A stretch of 64,000 bases of DNA, taken from contig NW_026515509.1 in assembly GCF_014898815.1 (NCBI RefSeq), positions 1,488,001-1,552,000 of the forward strand, read 5' to 3'. Origin of the DNA: Panonychus citri. Its lineage: Eukaryota; Arthropoda; Arachnida; Trombidiformes; Tetranychidae. The notes beneath the pieces were generated by a model. It saw nothing but the letters and a program-made list of their open reading frames with translations, did not search any database and had not been told where the DNA came from. The position numbers and the translations under genes were made by a program. Positions 25,361 through 38,054 of this stretch are shown in pieces (position 1 is the stretch's first letter; each line of letters starts with the position of its first letter).

Positions 25361-25509
25361 AGGTGGTTTCTTATGAGATTAAAGGGATTAGGTTAATCTT
25401 TTAGAAGAGAATTTTTTTTTCTCAATCCTTGTTGTTTTTACTCTTTTTCTTTTTTTTCCCTCCTTCAAATATCGGAAATGATCATCGATAGATGGTGACC
25501 CCTTCTCAC
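25361..25509 (+). promoter_or_regulatory. conserved upstream element of ARID3 copy B
   Basis: Copy of the two-block element described for copy A: AGGTGGTTTCTTATGAGATT at 25361 and ATATCGGAAATGATCATCGA near 25469, followed by GGTGACC. Confidence 0.5.
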
Positions 25510-25748
25510 TTTTCTTTTCACTCTTTTTCTCCCTCTTTTTTGCTCTCTATCTCTCATTCTTTCTTTCTTTCTGCCTCTTTCTCTTTATCTTCCTGCTCAC
25601 TTATTCTCATCATCTTTTTGCTATTTCGTTTCATTGCAAATTGTTCAGTTTAAAAGAAACACAACTCCAACTTCTTTATAGTTTTTTTCTTTTAGTTATT
25701 TTTTTGTTCAAAATTCGTAGAAAAAAACCACCGTGTCCATCTCTCCCG

Positions 25749-26019
25749 ATGGAGGGATGCGAATCTGATGACGAATCAAACTACTTGGTCAGTGCCGAAA
25801 ATGTAAATGGTCAACAAGGTTATTCTTATGAGGAACAGTTTAAGCAACTTTACGATTTAAGTGACCATCCGGATCGTCGTTCGTTTTTAAATGACCTTTT
25901 CTCTTTTATGCAACAAAGAGGTAAGTTTAATTTATCGATTATTATAATTGATTAGAAATTCTTTTTTTCCAATATCTTTTTTATCTTCATCATCGTTTTC
26001 ATCATCATCTTTTTTTTCA

Positions 26020-26050
<31 letters not shown>

Positions 26051-27349
26051 TCTGTGTTTGTGTTTTTTTTGGTGATAGGAACTCCTGTTAATAGGATTCC
26101 AATTATGGCGAAACAAGTTCTTGATATTTATGAACTTTATCGATTAGTGGTCGCTCGAGGAGGATTAGTAGAGGTAATTAATAAGAAAATTTGGAGAGAA
26201 ATAACCAAAGGGTTAAATTTACCTTCTTCCATCACAAGTGCCGCTTTTACCCTTCGAACACAATATATGAAGTATTTGTATCCCTACGAATGTGAGAAGG
26301 AACATTTATCGTCTCCTGATGAGTTACAACAAGCAATTGATGGTAATCGACGTGAAGGTCGTCGATCATCATATGGACATTATTCAGATATGATCGGATC
26401 TCCTGTAGGTGCTGGAGGATCAGGAGGATCAGGTGGAGGATCAAATGAAGGTTTAGCTGGACCAAGTGTCGGAATGAGTGTCAGTGGATTGAGTGTTGGT
26501 CCAAGTGGTTATAATGGTGGCCCATCTTCTGGGGCTGGACCATCAGCATCATCATCTCATCGAAGTGTATCAACTCCATCACTTCATCATCTTAGTTCAT
26601 CATCTGCTCTTTCACTTGTTAATCGTCATCTTATTAATGGTATAAGTGGTCAAAGTGTTAATAGTAATAATAATAATAATAATAACAATGGACATGGAAA
26701 TAGATCAACAAGTTTAGGAATGGGAACAAGTTCACGAAGTGTCGGTGGAGGAGGAGGAGGAGGAGGAAGTGGTGATTGTGGTTCAGGTTCATCAGGTGAT
26801 GAAGATGATAATGTTTCATCAATTCATCCTCTTTCCATCCAACCTTTATTAGCCTTAGCATCAGCTCAAGCCCAAGCCCAAGCTCAAGCTCAAGCTCAGG
26901 CCGAAGCTCTTAATCTTGAAACAAAACCGTCAATTAATAATAACAACTCAAGTGCCCATTCTGGACTTAATGGACCTTCATCATCATCCCACCGAAATGT
27001 GAACAGCTTATCATCATCACCTCTTTCACTTGTTAATCGTCACTTAATAAACGGTGTAAATCTTAACAATATCAGTAAAAATCATAACAATGGTCGCCAA
27101 GGTAGTGGACAACAACATATAAGAATGGACATGGACGATGGGGGTTCATCAGGGGAAGAAGAGAACTTTGTAAACCCTCTTTCTATCGGTCAACTTCTCG
27201 GCATAACTTCAGCTCAAGCTCAAGCTGAAGCCATTAACTTCGAGGCCAAAAACGGTAACGGGTTAAGTGATTCATTGCTTCTCAGCATGAAAGTAAATAA
27301 TATCATTTACTCTGGTATTTTATATGCAGAACGACCAGTGAAACGTTAA
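25749..27349 (+). CDS. ARID3/dead ringer-like protein, copy B
   Basis: Exons 25749-25920 and 26079-27349 (158-bp intron, phase 1) give 480 residues. Exon 1 and the ARID-coding part are nearly identical to copy A. After the Gly/Ser-rich linker there are two tandem modules, each running from an SLVNRHL motif through a GSSG(D/E)-rich acidic stretch to a SAQAQAEA...E.K motif. The protein ends in SMKVNNIIYSGILYAERP. Its second module is more diverged than those of A and C (shorter, MDMDDGG in place of MDDCGSGSSG). Expected role: nuclear ARID-type DNA-binding regulator. The frame is intact, with no sign of decay. Confidence 0.85.
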
Positions 27350-27524
27350 AAAGACACAACAATCAACAACAATCAGCAACAATCGACAACAACGCGAAAT
27401 GTTTAATTTACTCACAATTAAAGCCTTGGATTTATCAGCTCTCTCTCTCTCTTTCTAATTATCTCGCTCACTCACCGTCATCTTTATAATCATTATTACC
27501 TCAAAAATTTTTCATCGAAAAACT

Positions 27525-27700
27525 CAAGCCTAATGTTTTTTTACAGAGAGAAACAATCAATGTTTATTGCTCTGGTTTCGTAAATTGTATTATTTACAAA
27601 GTGACCAAATGACCATTTGAACAAGAAAAAAGCTTAGCCTTAAATTGACTAGAAACTTTTGCATTTACATTTGCCCGTAAACAAGTTTGACCATTGGTTT
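27525..27700. repeat. dispersed duplicate block, copy 2
   Basis: Similar to 18691-18914, in the same orientation. It interrupts the otherwise shared 3' flank of ARID3 copies B and C. Confidence 0.8.
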
Positions 27701-27720
27701 GAAGGATCGTTATTATCATT

Positions 27721-28100
27721 ATGCTGATGTTTAAATGCTTACCTTAATTCCCTTAATTACAATTGATTGACTGGTGGTGATCAAACAATTTAAATTTTTT
27801 ATATTCAAAATTATTATTATACAGACACAAAATAGATTTTACCTCATCAATGAAAATCATCACAACAATCAACCTGTAATCATAATTATCACAATAATAA
27901 TAATAATCATCACCATCATCATCATCATCGTCATGATTACAATCAACATTTCATTCAATTAGCAATTTTTTTTATATTAAAACTAAACAACAAATTTAAT
28001 TGACTTCGAGTGATAACTTGTTAACATGTTGATTAAATGTTGATTAATAGTGATGATTAGATGATGATCAACTTGATGATGAAGATGATATCTCATCATC

Positions 28101-28165
<65 letters not shown>

Positions 28166-28195
28166 ATCTTTTTCTTCATTTATTTAAATTCACCA
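27721..28195. repeat. shared 3' flank, copy B
   Basis: Near-identical to 33043-33463 downstream of copy C, starting ATGCTGATGTTTAAATGCTT. It differs mainly in CT-repeat length. Weaker similarity continues to about 28405/33830. Confidence 0.85.
28116..28162. repeat. (CT)n microsatellite
   Basis: About 23 CT dinucleotides. The paralogous position downstream of copy C has a much shorter run. Confidence 0.95.
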
Positions 28196-28471
28196 AAAAC
28201 CATCATAATAAAATCAACGAATCAGCAACAACGATCAACCTAACAATCAACGAAGACAAATCAACAATTGTGCACCATCAAATTGTTACAATTAAGTTAA
28301 TCACTTGAGACAATTTTCTCATCTTTTTTTTTACCACAATCAATGAAAAGTAAATCTAATTTTCCAATCACAATTTACAACAATTAAATCTCATTTTTCA
28401 CCTTTTCTTACCTCATCATTTATTATGATCATCAATTTGATCATCAACAATTTAATTTTTTGTTAATTTAA

Positions 28472-28733
28472 GGGCTTTTCCATTAACTGAAAAACCGAAT
28501 TAAACTCGGTGAATGTTGGTTAAAATATCAGCTGGTCAGTTAATTGTCAGCTGATTGCGAAAAATAACCGAGCTTTACCTTTTCCATTAACCTTTTGCCG
28601 TAGCTTCCAATGTGCTTTTCAAATAACCAACAATTAATCTAATTGTAGTGATGATTAGATAATCTTATCTAAAAAACTCACCATAATTCAGATTAATCAA
28701 ATTGGTTTAAAAAATTAGTTAATGGAAAAGAAC
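28472..28733. mobile_element. MITE-like non-autonomous element
   Basis: Inverted repeats CTTTTCCATTAACT at 28475-28488 and its complement at 28717-28730 bound about 260 bp. TTAA lies just outside each repeat. A third partial copy of the terminal motif, in direct orientation, is at 28579-28591. Internally CTCGGT and ACCGAG can pair. There is no coding capacity. The element is absent from the paralogous copy C flank. TTAA flanks would fit a piggyBac-type origin, but the repeats are short and uneven. Confidence 0.5.
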
Positions 28734-29285
28734 TTTAATTTCTTATTTCTCATCAAAAACTAATGACACAATTATAACGCAATGAGACATAAATTTTATT
28801 AATTACTCGTTGTTTTTTTCCTCCAAATTAACTAATTGTTAACTCGTGTCACACATTTAAACCAACTGATTATAAACAATGAAATCAATTAAAACAAACT
28901 TAATGTTGGTGTTCAATGTTAATCATCAATAAGCTTAATCCACTTTCAATGGTTAATCCATCTCAACAACAACAACAACAACAACAAAACCGGAAACCGA
29001 AACAAAAAAAACCACAGAAACAAGTTAATTGTTACAATTAATTAAACACATTTTCATCATAAATTGACACAATTACAACAATTTTCCAATCAAAATGTAT
29101 CAACACCAAACAAGATCAGATAAATAGATTACAATCAAAATCTTAATTGAGATGTTGCAATATAATTGATGCGAAAATGATTTTTATGGATTAACAAGAA
29201 TGTAAAAAAAAATGTTAATCATTTATAATGGTAACGGATTAACTGCCCTTACCTATGGACTCTCAATGGTATTAACTCTAAGTTC

Positions 29286-29436
29286 AGGTGGTATAGTTAT
29301 AAGATAAACAGATTAGCTTAATCTCATCTTCTCATTCAAAAATTTGAAATTCTAATCCTCTGGTCTCTCTCACTCTCTCTCTCTCTGTCTTAATATTGGA
29401 AAGAATGATTATCGATAGGTGGTGACACCTTCTTAC
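29286..29436 (+). promoter_or_regulatory. diverged upstream element of ARID3 copy C
   Basis: Contains AGGTGGTATAGTTATAAGAT and, at 29391-29436, a diverged form of the ATATCGGAAATGATCATCGAT...GGTGAC block. Its retention despite strong divergence around it suggests constraint. Confidence 0.5.
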
Positions 29437-29738
29437 TTCCCTTTCACTCTATCGTTCTCTCTCCCCCTTATCTTCCTACTCACTTATTTTCATCATCTTT
29501 CTCCTATTTCGTTCATTTTTGTTTCTAATGTTCAACCATTAACTTCAAATTTTTCTTCATCATCATCATCATCACAACAAATCAACAACGTGAAGAAGAA
29601 CAACAAACAAAACTTTTTTTTTCTTCTTTTTGTTTTGTTTTGTTTCTCTCTCTCTCTCGTCGAAATTAAAAAACTTTTCTTTCGTTTTATTTTTTGTTCA
29701 AAATTCGGAGAAAAAAACCGCCGTGTCCATCTCTCCCA

Positions 29739-32514
29739 ATGGAGGGATGCGAATCCGATGAGGAATCTGGTGCCAACTATTTGGTCAACGATCTAAAAGG
29801 TTATTCATACGAGGAGCAATTTAAGCAGCTCTACGATTTAAGTGATCATCCGGATCGTCGATCGTTTTTAAACGACCTGTTTGCTTTCATGCAACAAAGA
29901 GGTGAGTCTTTTTTTCCAATATCTTTTTTATCTTCATCATCGTTTTCATCATCATCTTTTTTTTCACTTTTCTCTCTCTCTCTCCTTCTGTTTTTACTTT
30001 TTCGCAAGAAACAAGATTCCAGCGAATCTTAGACACGCCCGATAACCGCCTCTCTCCTCCTATATTTTCATCTCTCTCTCACTCTCTCACTCTCTATATC
30101 TTTCTCTCATTTTATCATCATCATCATCATCTCTCTCCTTTTCTCCCTCTCTCTCTCAACATCTTGAGATGTTTATTGGATTTTTCTGTTTTACAAAATT
30201 TCTCTCTCTCTCTCTCCGTCTTCCTTTCAATATAATCATCATCTTCGTCTCCTCGACTCTTCGTTTTCATCCTCATCCCTCATCTTCTTGCAAAAAAAAA
30301 TCTATTTTTGCTATTACCGAGATAATTGTATCTCGCTGTGAATTAGCCTATCAGTTTAGCTCTAAAGTAATGTAGTCCTTATCCTTTCCTCATTATCATC
30401 ATCATCATCATCCTTGTAAAAGAAAGAGAGTGAGAGAGAGAGAAGATGAAGAAGTAAAAACTCATTCTGCTAACTAATAATAATAATAATCGACCAACGC
30501 ATAAATGATAAGTTCTGAGAAATTTTTGTCTCTCTAGAAGAAGAAAAAAAAAATGAATCTTTTCTTCAGAAAAAAAAACTTTTTTTTCTTCTTCTCTCCA
30601 CAAATATAAAAACTCATAATGAAAAAATTATTAAATTGTTGTATTTTAAAATTCTAAGCAATTAAATAGTTAATCAAAACAAACTGACATTGTTGATTAA
30701 TGATGCATGTTTTACTTTCTGCCTCTCTCTCTCTCTCTCATCTTTTTTTCATCCTCATCATCAAATCATTCATTACCATCATCATAATCATTATAATGAT
30801 TAAAATATAATCATAATGATAACGAAATGGAAACAGATATATTTGTGATAGGAGAAAATTAATTTATTTCTTTTTTTCTTTTTTCTTCATGATTTCGTTT
30901 TTTCTTCTGAGAATTTTTCTTCTCCTTCTACCTGAGTATCTCTCTCTCTCTCTCTCTCTCTTGCGATGATGTGATAATAATTAGATATTGACTTGATTAT
31001 GTTGATTTTATTTCGTTTTAATTGTTGTTTTAATTTTCTATATTTCTCTTTCTTTTCTTTCTTTTCTTTTTTTTCTCTCTCTTTTTGCTTCTTTGATTGT
31101 GTTTGTGTGTTTGCGTTTTTTTTTGATGATAGGAACTCCTGTTAATAGGATTCCAATTATGGCGAAACAAGTTCTTGATCTATATGAACTTTATCGACTA
31201 GTGGTCGCCCGAGGAGGATTAGTTGAAGTTATTAACAAAAAAATTTGGAGAGAAATAACCAAAGGGTTAAATTTACCTTCTTCCATCACAAGTGCCGCTT
31301 TTACCCTTCGAACACAATATATGAAGTATTTGTATCCCTACGAATGTGAGAAGGAACATTTATCGTCTCCTGATGAGTTACAACAAGCAATTGATGGTAA
31401 TCGACGTGAAGGTCGTCGATCATCATATGGACATTATTCAGATATGATCGGATCTCCTGTAGGTGCGGGAGGATCAGGAGGATCAGGTGGAGGATCAAAT
31501 GAAGGTTTAGCTGGACCAAGTGTCGGAATGAGTGTCAGTGGATTGAGTGGATTGAGTGTTGGTCCAAGTGGTTATAATGGTGGCCCATCTTCTGGGGCTG
31601 GACCATCGGCATCATCATCTCATCGAAGTGTATCAACTCCATCACTTCATCATCTTAGTTCATCATCTGCTCTTTCACTTGTTAATCGTCATCTTATTAA
31701 TGGTATAAGTGGTCAAAGTGTTAATAGTAATAATAATAATAACAATGGACATGGAAATAGATCAACAAGTTTAGGAATGGGAACAAGTTCACGAAGTGTC
31801 GGTGGAAGTGGAGGAGGAGGAGGAGGAGGAAGTGGTGATTGTGGTTCAGGTTCATCAGGTGATGAAGATGATAATGTTTCATCAATTCATCCTCTTTCCA
31901 TCCAACCTTTATTAGCCTTAGCATCAGCTCAAGCCCAAGCTCAAGCTCAAGCTCAGGCCGAAGCTCTTAATCTTGAAACAAAACCGTCAATTAATAATAA
32001 CAATAATTCTAGTGCCCATTCTGGACTTAATGGACCTTCATCATCATCCCACCGAAATGTGAAAAACTCATCATCATCATCACCTCTTTCACTTGTTAAT
32101 CGTCACTTAATGAACGGTGTTAATCTCAATAATTTAAACAACAATAATCATAATGGTCGCCAAGGAAGTGGACAACAACATTCGAGGATGAACACAAATC
32201 AAAGTGAAAGTATTCCAATGGATGATTGTGGTTCAGGATCATCAGGGGAAGACGAAGAAGATAACTCAATAAACTCTCTTTCTTTCGGTCAACTTCTCGG
32301 CTTCGCTTCAGCTCAAGCTCAAGCTGAAGCCATCAACTTAGAAGCCAAAAACGGTAACGGATTAAGTGTCCTTCACAATCATATAAATAATCTCGCCTCA
32401 AATAATCAAAACCTCGAGACAAATAATAATAATAATTCAATGTTATTGAGTATGAAAGTAAATAATATCATCTACTCTGGTATTTTATATGCAACTCGTC
32501 CAGTGAAACGTTAA
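29739..32514 (+). CDS. ARID3/dead ringer-like protein, copy C
   Basis: Exons 29739-29901 and 31133-32514 give 514 residues. The intron is 1231 bp, eight times longer than in A and B. Exon 1 is the most diverged of the array: it encodes SDEESGANYLVNDLKG in place of SDDESNYLVSAENVNG, with FAFMQQRG at the end. Exon 2 is almost identical to A and B, including silent sites. The complete ARID domain is followed by a Gly/Ser linker with a small SGL duplication, two full tandem modules (SLVNRHL ... SAQAQAEA) and the SMKVNNIIYSGILYATRP end. Probably the reference-like member, with both modules intact. Expected nuclear AT-rich-DNA-binding regulator. Confidence 0.85.
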
Positions 32515-33042
32515 AAAGACACAACAATCAACAACAATCAACAACAATCGACAACAACGCGAAATGTTTAATTTACTCACAATTAAAGCCTTGGATTTAT
32601 CAGCTCTCTCTCTCTTTCTAATTATCTCAGTCTCTCTCACACTCATTCACTCGCCATCAGCATCTTCATCATCATTATTACCTCAGAAAATTTCATCTCA
32701 TTTTTTTTGCTATCATTATGAGTGAGTGTTTTAAATTATCAATAATTATTATCAACAATTTTATATTAATTGATATTGATTGACTGATCAACAATGCAAC
32801 AAAAGCGTTAACTTTAATGATAATAATGATAAATGCTTTTAATGCTCTTAATGATTATAATCAATGATAATTTTTTTATTTTCATTGATCATCAACAACA
32901 ATTAACCAGTTGCCTTCTCCCTCCACCTACACCTCCCTCTCCCTCTCCTCTCTCTCATTCTGTTTCCTCATTTATCTTCATCATCTATCATCTCATCATC
33001 ATCTTCATCATCATTATAATTATAATGATAACTATTATATTT

Positions 33043-33463
33043 ATGCTGATGTTTAAATGCTTACCTTAATTCCCTTAATTACAATTGATTGACTGGTGGT
33101 GATCAAACAATTTAAATTTTTTATATTCAAAATTATTATTATACAGACACAAAATAGATTTTACCTCATCAATGAAAATCATCACAACAATCAACCTGTA
33201 ATCATAATTATCACAATAATAATAATCATCATCACCATCATCATGATTACAATCAACATTTCATTCAATTAGCAATTTTTTTATATTAAAACTAAACAAC
33301 AAATTTAATTGACTTCGAGTGATAACTTGTTAACATGTTGATTAAATGTTGATTAATAGTGATGATTAGATGATGATCAACTTGATGATGAAGATGATAT
33401 CTCATCATCTTCCTTTCTCTCTCTCTCTCTTTCATCTTTTTCTTCATTTATTTAAATTCACCA
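33043..33463. repeat. shared 3' flank, copy C
   Basis: Counterpart of 27721-28195 downstream of copy B. Confidence 0.85.
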
Positions 33464-36400
33464 ACAATCAAAATTTACTACACCAAACAATCATCATCAG
33501 CAATTAACTTGTTTTTTGCTCTTGCCTTTCATCATCATCAACAACATCGTAACCAAATCAACCAAAAAAATAACTAAATTGCAACAAAAAGATAATCAAA
33601 AAGTTTTTACTACAACAAATCATCAATAATCATCAACATAATATCATCATCAACGACAACGAAGACAACAATTAACAGAAACAATTGATTACCATCAAAT
33701 TGTTGTTGCAATTAACTTTCGCCTTGGATAACTTTCCCCTTCTCTCTCTCTCTCTCTCTCTTCATTTATATTATCAATGATAACTATTTAATTTTCATTC
33801 AAATTTACAACAATTAATTAAATCTCATTTCATGTCGACGTAATTTTTTTCTTGCCGCTTCACTTTTCATCCGAATCATCATCATTCTCATCATCCACAC
33901 ACCTCTCTCTCTCTTTCTCACTCTCTCCCATTATCATAATCTTCATCTTCATCTTGATATTTTCCTCCTCCTCTTTATCCAGTCTCTCCTCCTCCTCCTC
34001 TTCCTCCTCCCTTCCCTCCACCACCACCACACTAACACCACCACCCACCCTCCAATTTCACACACTCATCTCTCCCTCTCTGTCTCTCTCTCTCATCAAC
34101 CATCATCATCTTTCATTGATTTGATATAATCAATACAATTTAACCCTTCATTTTGTGTTCCTCTACTTTTTTGATTGTCGGGAAAACTTTTTGTTTTTCC
34201 AATCTGATTATTTAATTATATCATTAATGATTAATTAATTGTATTATTATAATGACTCTCTCTCTCTCTCTCTCTCTCAACCCTTTCATCGCCACCCACT
34301 TTTTTGATGATGACAAATATAATGATGCAAATTACAATTAAATTAAAATAAACAATAAACAGTTTTCAATACAAAATTCAATATGTGTCTCTCCTCATTG
34401 ACAATTTATTTAATTACTTTCTCTAAATCATTGGATACAATTAATTTAACTAGAAAATTTTTCTTCTTCTTTCCTTATTAATCAACAATTACGACTGACA
34501 ATTTAATATTTAAGATGATGGGCTATCAGTTGATTGACAACAATTAACTGATAAACAAGTTTCGTGTATACATATTATGTTGTTATATTGATTGGGTGGG
34601 ATATTTATTATTATTATGATTAGTTTTGTATGTTAATCAACAATCAATTTAAATTGTTGATATCAACTTGATATTTAGGTTATAATTTTTTGCTGTGTTA
34701 AGATATATATCAGAAACAATTAAAACAACAACAACAACGTTAATTAAAAGTAAGTACTGTTTAACAATTAACTTCATTTATCAACTGTAATCAAAGTTAT
34801 TATAAATATTGGTGACAAGCAACAATTTAAGTTTATTGGGAAATGATTAAAATTATTGATTAGTTGATTTAGTTTTGTTTTTAGGAGGGGGGGAAAAACA
34901 ATTAAGATCAAGATAATTTAAAGTAATCATAAGTTTATAATTAATTGTTTCTGATAAAAGTGATTTGATTTCGCGATATTGATCAGTTGATTAGTTTTAA
35001 TTGTTGTTGTTGTTATTGAGCTGTTAATGTCACTCTCCCAAACAATTAGTATTCATAAAGAGTAACAATTTATTGTATTTTCATTTTACAAGAATTAAAG
35101 TTAATTAATTGAAAACAGAAAAAAAAACACTACTACAATTAGAATTGATTATTGTCTCTAATTGTAATCATTTCCTTATTGATTAACTTGATTTTCAATT
35201 ATCTTGTTAAAACTAATTGTTGCTATTTGGTGTGTTAAAGGACAATTACAATCAATTATCAATGTAAAACAATCAATCAAATAACAGTCACCAATATTTG
35301 ATTGAACAATTAGCTTAAATAAGGTGAGACAATTAATAAATTTGTCTCTCTATCTCCGATTGATTGGTGCAACAATTGGTAAATCACAATTAAAACAGTT
35401 GAACCTTAAATAACTAAATCAAATTGAATAGATGTGATCAACAATTAAGACAATAAATTAGCTATTACTATTGAATGAAAATTAATGGATGACCAATGGT
35501 CAGTCAATTATGATTATCATTAACAAAAGGATTAAATCAAATTAAAAGGTTAAATTAAGCCCAATTAAGGCATAATATTAATAATAATAATAATAACAAT
35601 TAAAACCAATTCAATTGTTAACTAACAGGGAAGGATATTGATAATTAAATGATAATAATGATAAATAATAATATCAATCGAGAATACAATTAACTTTTAA
35701 ATACAATGATAATAATAATTAACTAAAGCAAATACAATAATTGTAACATTTAATTGTTGAAAATAAAATCGGAATCAATTGATTTTTCTGAAGGATAACA
35801 ATTAACTTTAAAAAGGTAACAATAAACTAGCAAGAAAAAAAAACAAAGTGAAAATGAGAAACACCAATAAATTAACAATCAACAATGTATTTAATATGTA
35901 AATTGTGAATAATTAATTGTTATTGTTAAAGAGCAAAATATAATCAGTTGATTGTTTAAACACAAATCAGAAATCAAATATAACATTAATTCAATTGTGA
36001 AGCCCTGTTGATATGTCAATGATTTATTATTAACGGATGTGTAAATAATGAGAGAAATTGTAAAAACTAAAGAAATCAATTGATTAATATGATGATTAAA
36101 ATTAACCTGGTTGACCGTGACCATTAAAATTAATTGTTGTTAATCCTAATAATACAATGTCATTGATTAATAATTAAGAAAAACAGAAGGAAAAAGAGAG
36201 AGAAGATAAGATGATAAGAAAGAGAAGAGAAAAACTGGTTTTAGGTTTTGACTCTTTTTCGCATTTTTCCCTTAAAATGTAAAGAGATACCGGAAATATT
36301 TGGTTATTGGTAAAGAAGAAGAAGAAGATGAAAGATGAAAGATGAAGATGATGAGGATGAGGATGAAGAGAGAGAGAGAGAAAGAAAATTAATTCTTTTC

Positions 36401-36547
36401 TCTTCAATTTTCTTTTCTCTCTCACTTACTCACTCGCTCTCTCTTCGTTTCTTATTTTTTCTTCTTCTCTTTTACTAATTTTCTTTGCTCTTTCTCTGTC
36501 TTTCTCCATCTTTTTTGTCTTCTCTCTCTCTCTTTTTTGTTCTCTTC

Positions 36548-36580
<33 letters not shown>

Positions 36581-38054
36581 TTCATCTCCTCCCTTGTTAA
36601 AATTATTCAAATAAAATCAAAGTTCATTGATTTATTATTAGATTTAGTTACTCTTGTTAGTAATCATAATCGAGAGGAATTTATAATTGATTAGTTTTCT
36701 TTTTTTTTCTCTAAAAATTAAGATTATCATTAGTTTTTCATATACTAATCTTAATGATATTCAATGTTTGGGTTATTGTTTTTGCCTTTTTCTGGTTATT
36801 GTTATAATATTATCAATACAATTTATATATAGTTAGGAGTTTGGGTTATTAATGGTTAGGTAAACAAAATGAAGGACATAAAATTGATTGTTGTTGTTTA
36901 GAAGTTGATTATTAGTTGATTGTGTTAGAATTGAAATTTATATTATTATTATTATTATTGATTAAAAGAACAGAATTATGTTAATTTATTAGGAATTATA
37001 TTTATATTTATATTTATATTTTTCTCTTATAATTTATATATATTATAAGTTAATTGTTGTAGTTGTTTTGGTTTTTTTTCTTCTTCTTCTTCTGTCTTTG
37101 ATTTGTTTTTTATTAATTGTAGTTGATTATGATTTGGAGATATTATCATGATTATTATTTGATGATAATTGTTTAAACATTAAATTATTGGGGAAAAAGT
37201 TTTAAGTTTTTGTTAACTGTTTTTAAGATAAAAATTGTCAGTCAATTGGTTAATGTAAACATGGAGCAAAATGTTTAACAATTAAGTAGATATATAAATA
37301 ATATAATAGTAGTTATAATGTTAATATATTAATGATGATGATGTAGAGATGATGAGGATGAGGATGATGATATTGTTTATGATAATGTTTAATTAAGTAA
37401 ACAATCAGTGAAGTGATAAGTTATTAGAATGATGTTAAAAAATTGGAAACAATCATTTTTGTTATATGCAGAGTATTAAGATTTGGGAGGAGAAATGATG
37501 ATGATGATGATGATGATGATCACTGTGATTATTATTATATCATTGATATAAAATATTATTGATTATAATTGATGATGAAGATGAGGATGATGATGATGAT
37601 GATGATGGTGATGGCGTTGATTCAAAAGTTAATCACTAAATTAAAATAAAACACACAATCCACATGGATCTGTTATCTTTACTTAAGGATCTATGGGTTT
37701 ATAAATAGTAAGATATTGAAAGATATCCAGGGTTATATAGATGAGATGAGATTAATTATTTTTTCCTTTTTACTTTGATTGTTGACAATTAACGGTCATC
37801 ACAATTTTTCTGATACAAATCAAATTAGATTAATTTTGGGAGACTTTGATTACTTTTCTTGTTTGTGTACTCTCTCATGGAGAAGAGATTGTCTTTTATG
37901 TTTTATTAATTAAATCACTTGAGTGGATGCTAATTGAGGGTAGAATTATTAATTTGTTATTAAATTGTTTGAGATTAATATCAATTTCAGAGCAAATTGA
38001 TCATAGTGACAAATGTTAATTGAGACGAAATTTAAATGGAAAAGTAACCATCTC

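Larger units (their letters stand above)
27350..29285. other. spacer between ARID3 copies B and C
   Basis: No supported gene. It contains the second copy of the 18.7-kb block (27525-27700), a 3' flank segment shared with copy C (27721-28195), a (CT)n run at 28116-28162 and a MITE-like element at 28472-28733. Confidence 0.65.

Noticed and set aside
33852..34124. Overlapping ORFs on both strands in CT-rich DNA
   Set aside because: Pure microsatellite translations (Ser/Leu/Pro or Glu/Arg runs).
36549..36580. Regular ATC repeats considered as a CRISPR-like or minisatellite array
   Set aside because: Plain trinucleotide microsatellite with no spacers; eukaryotic context.
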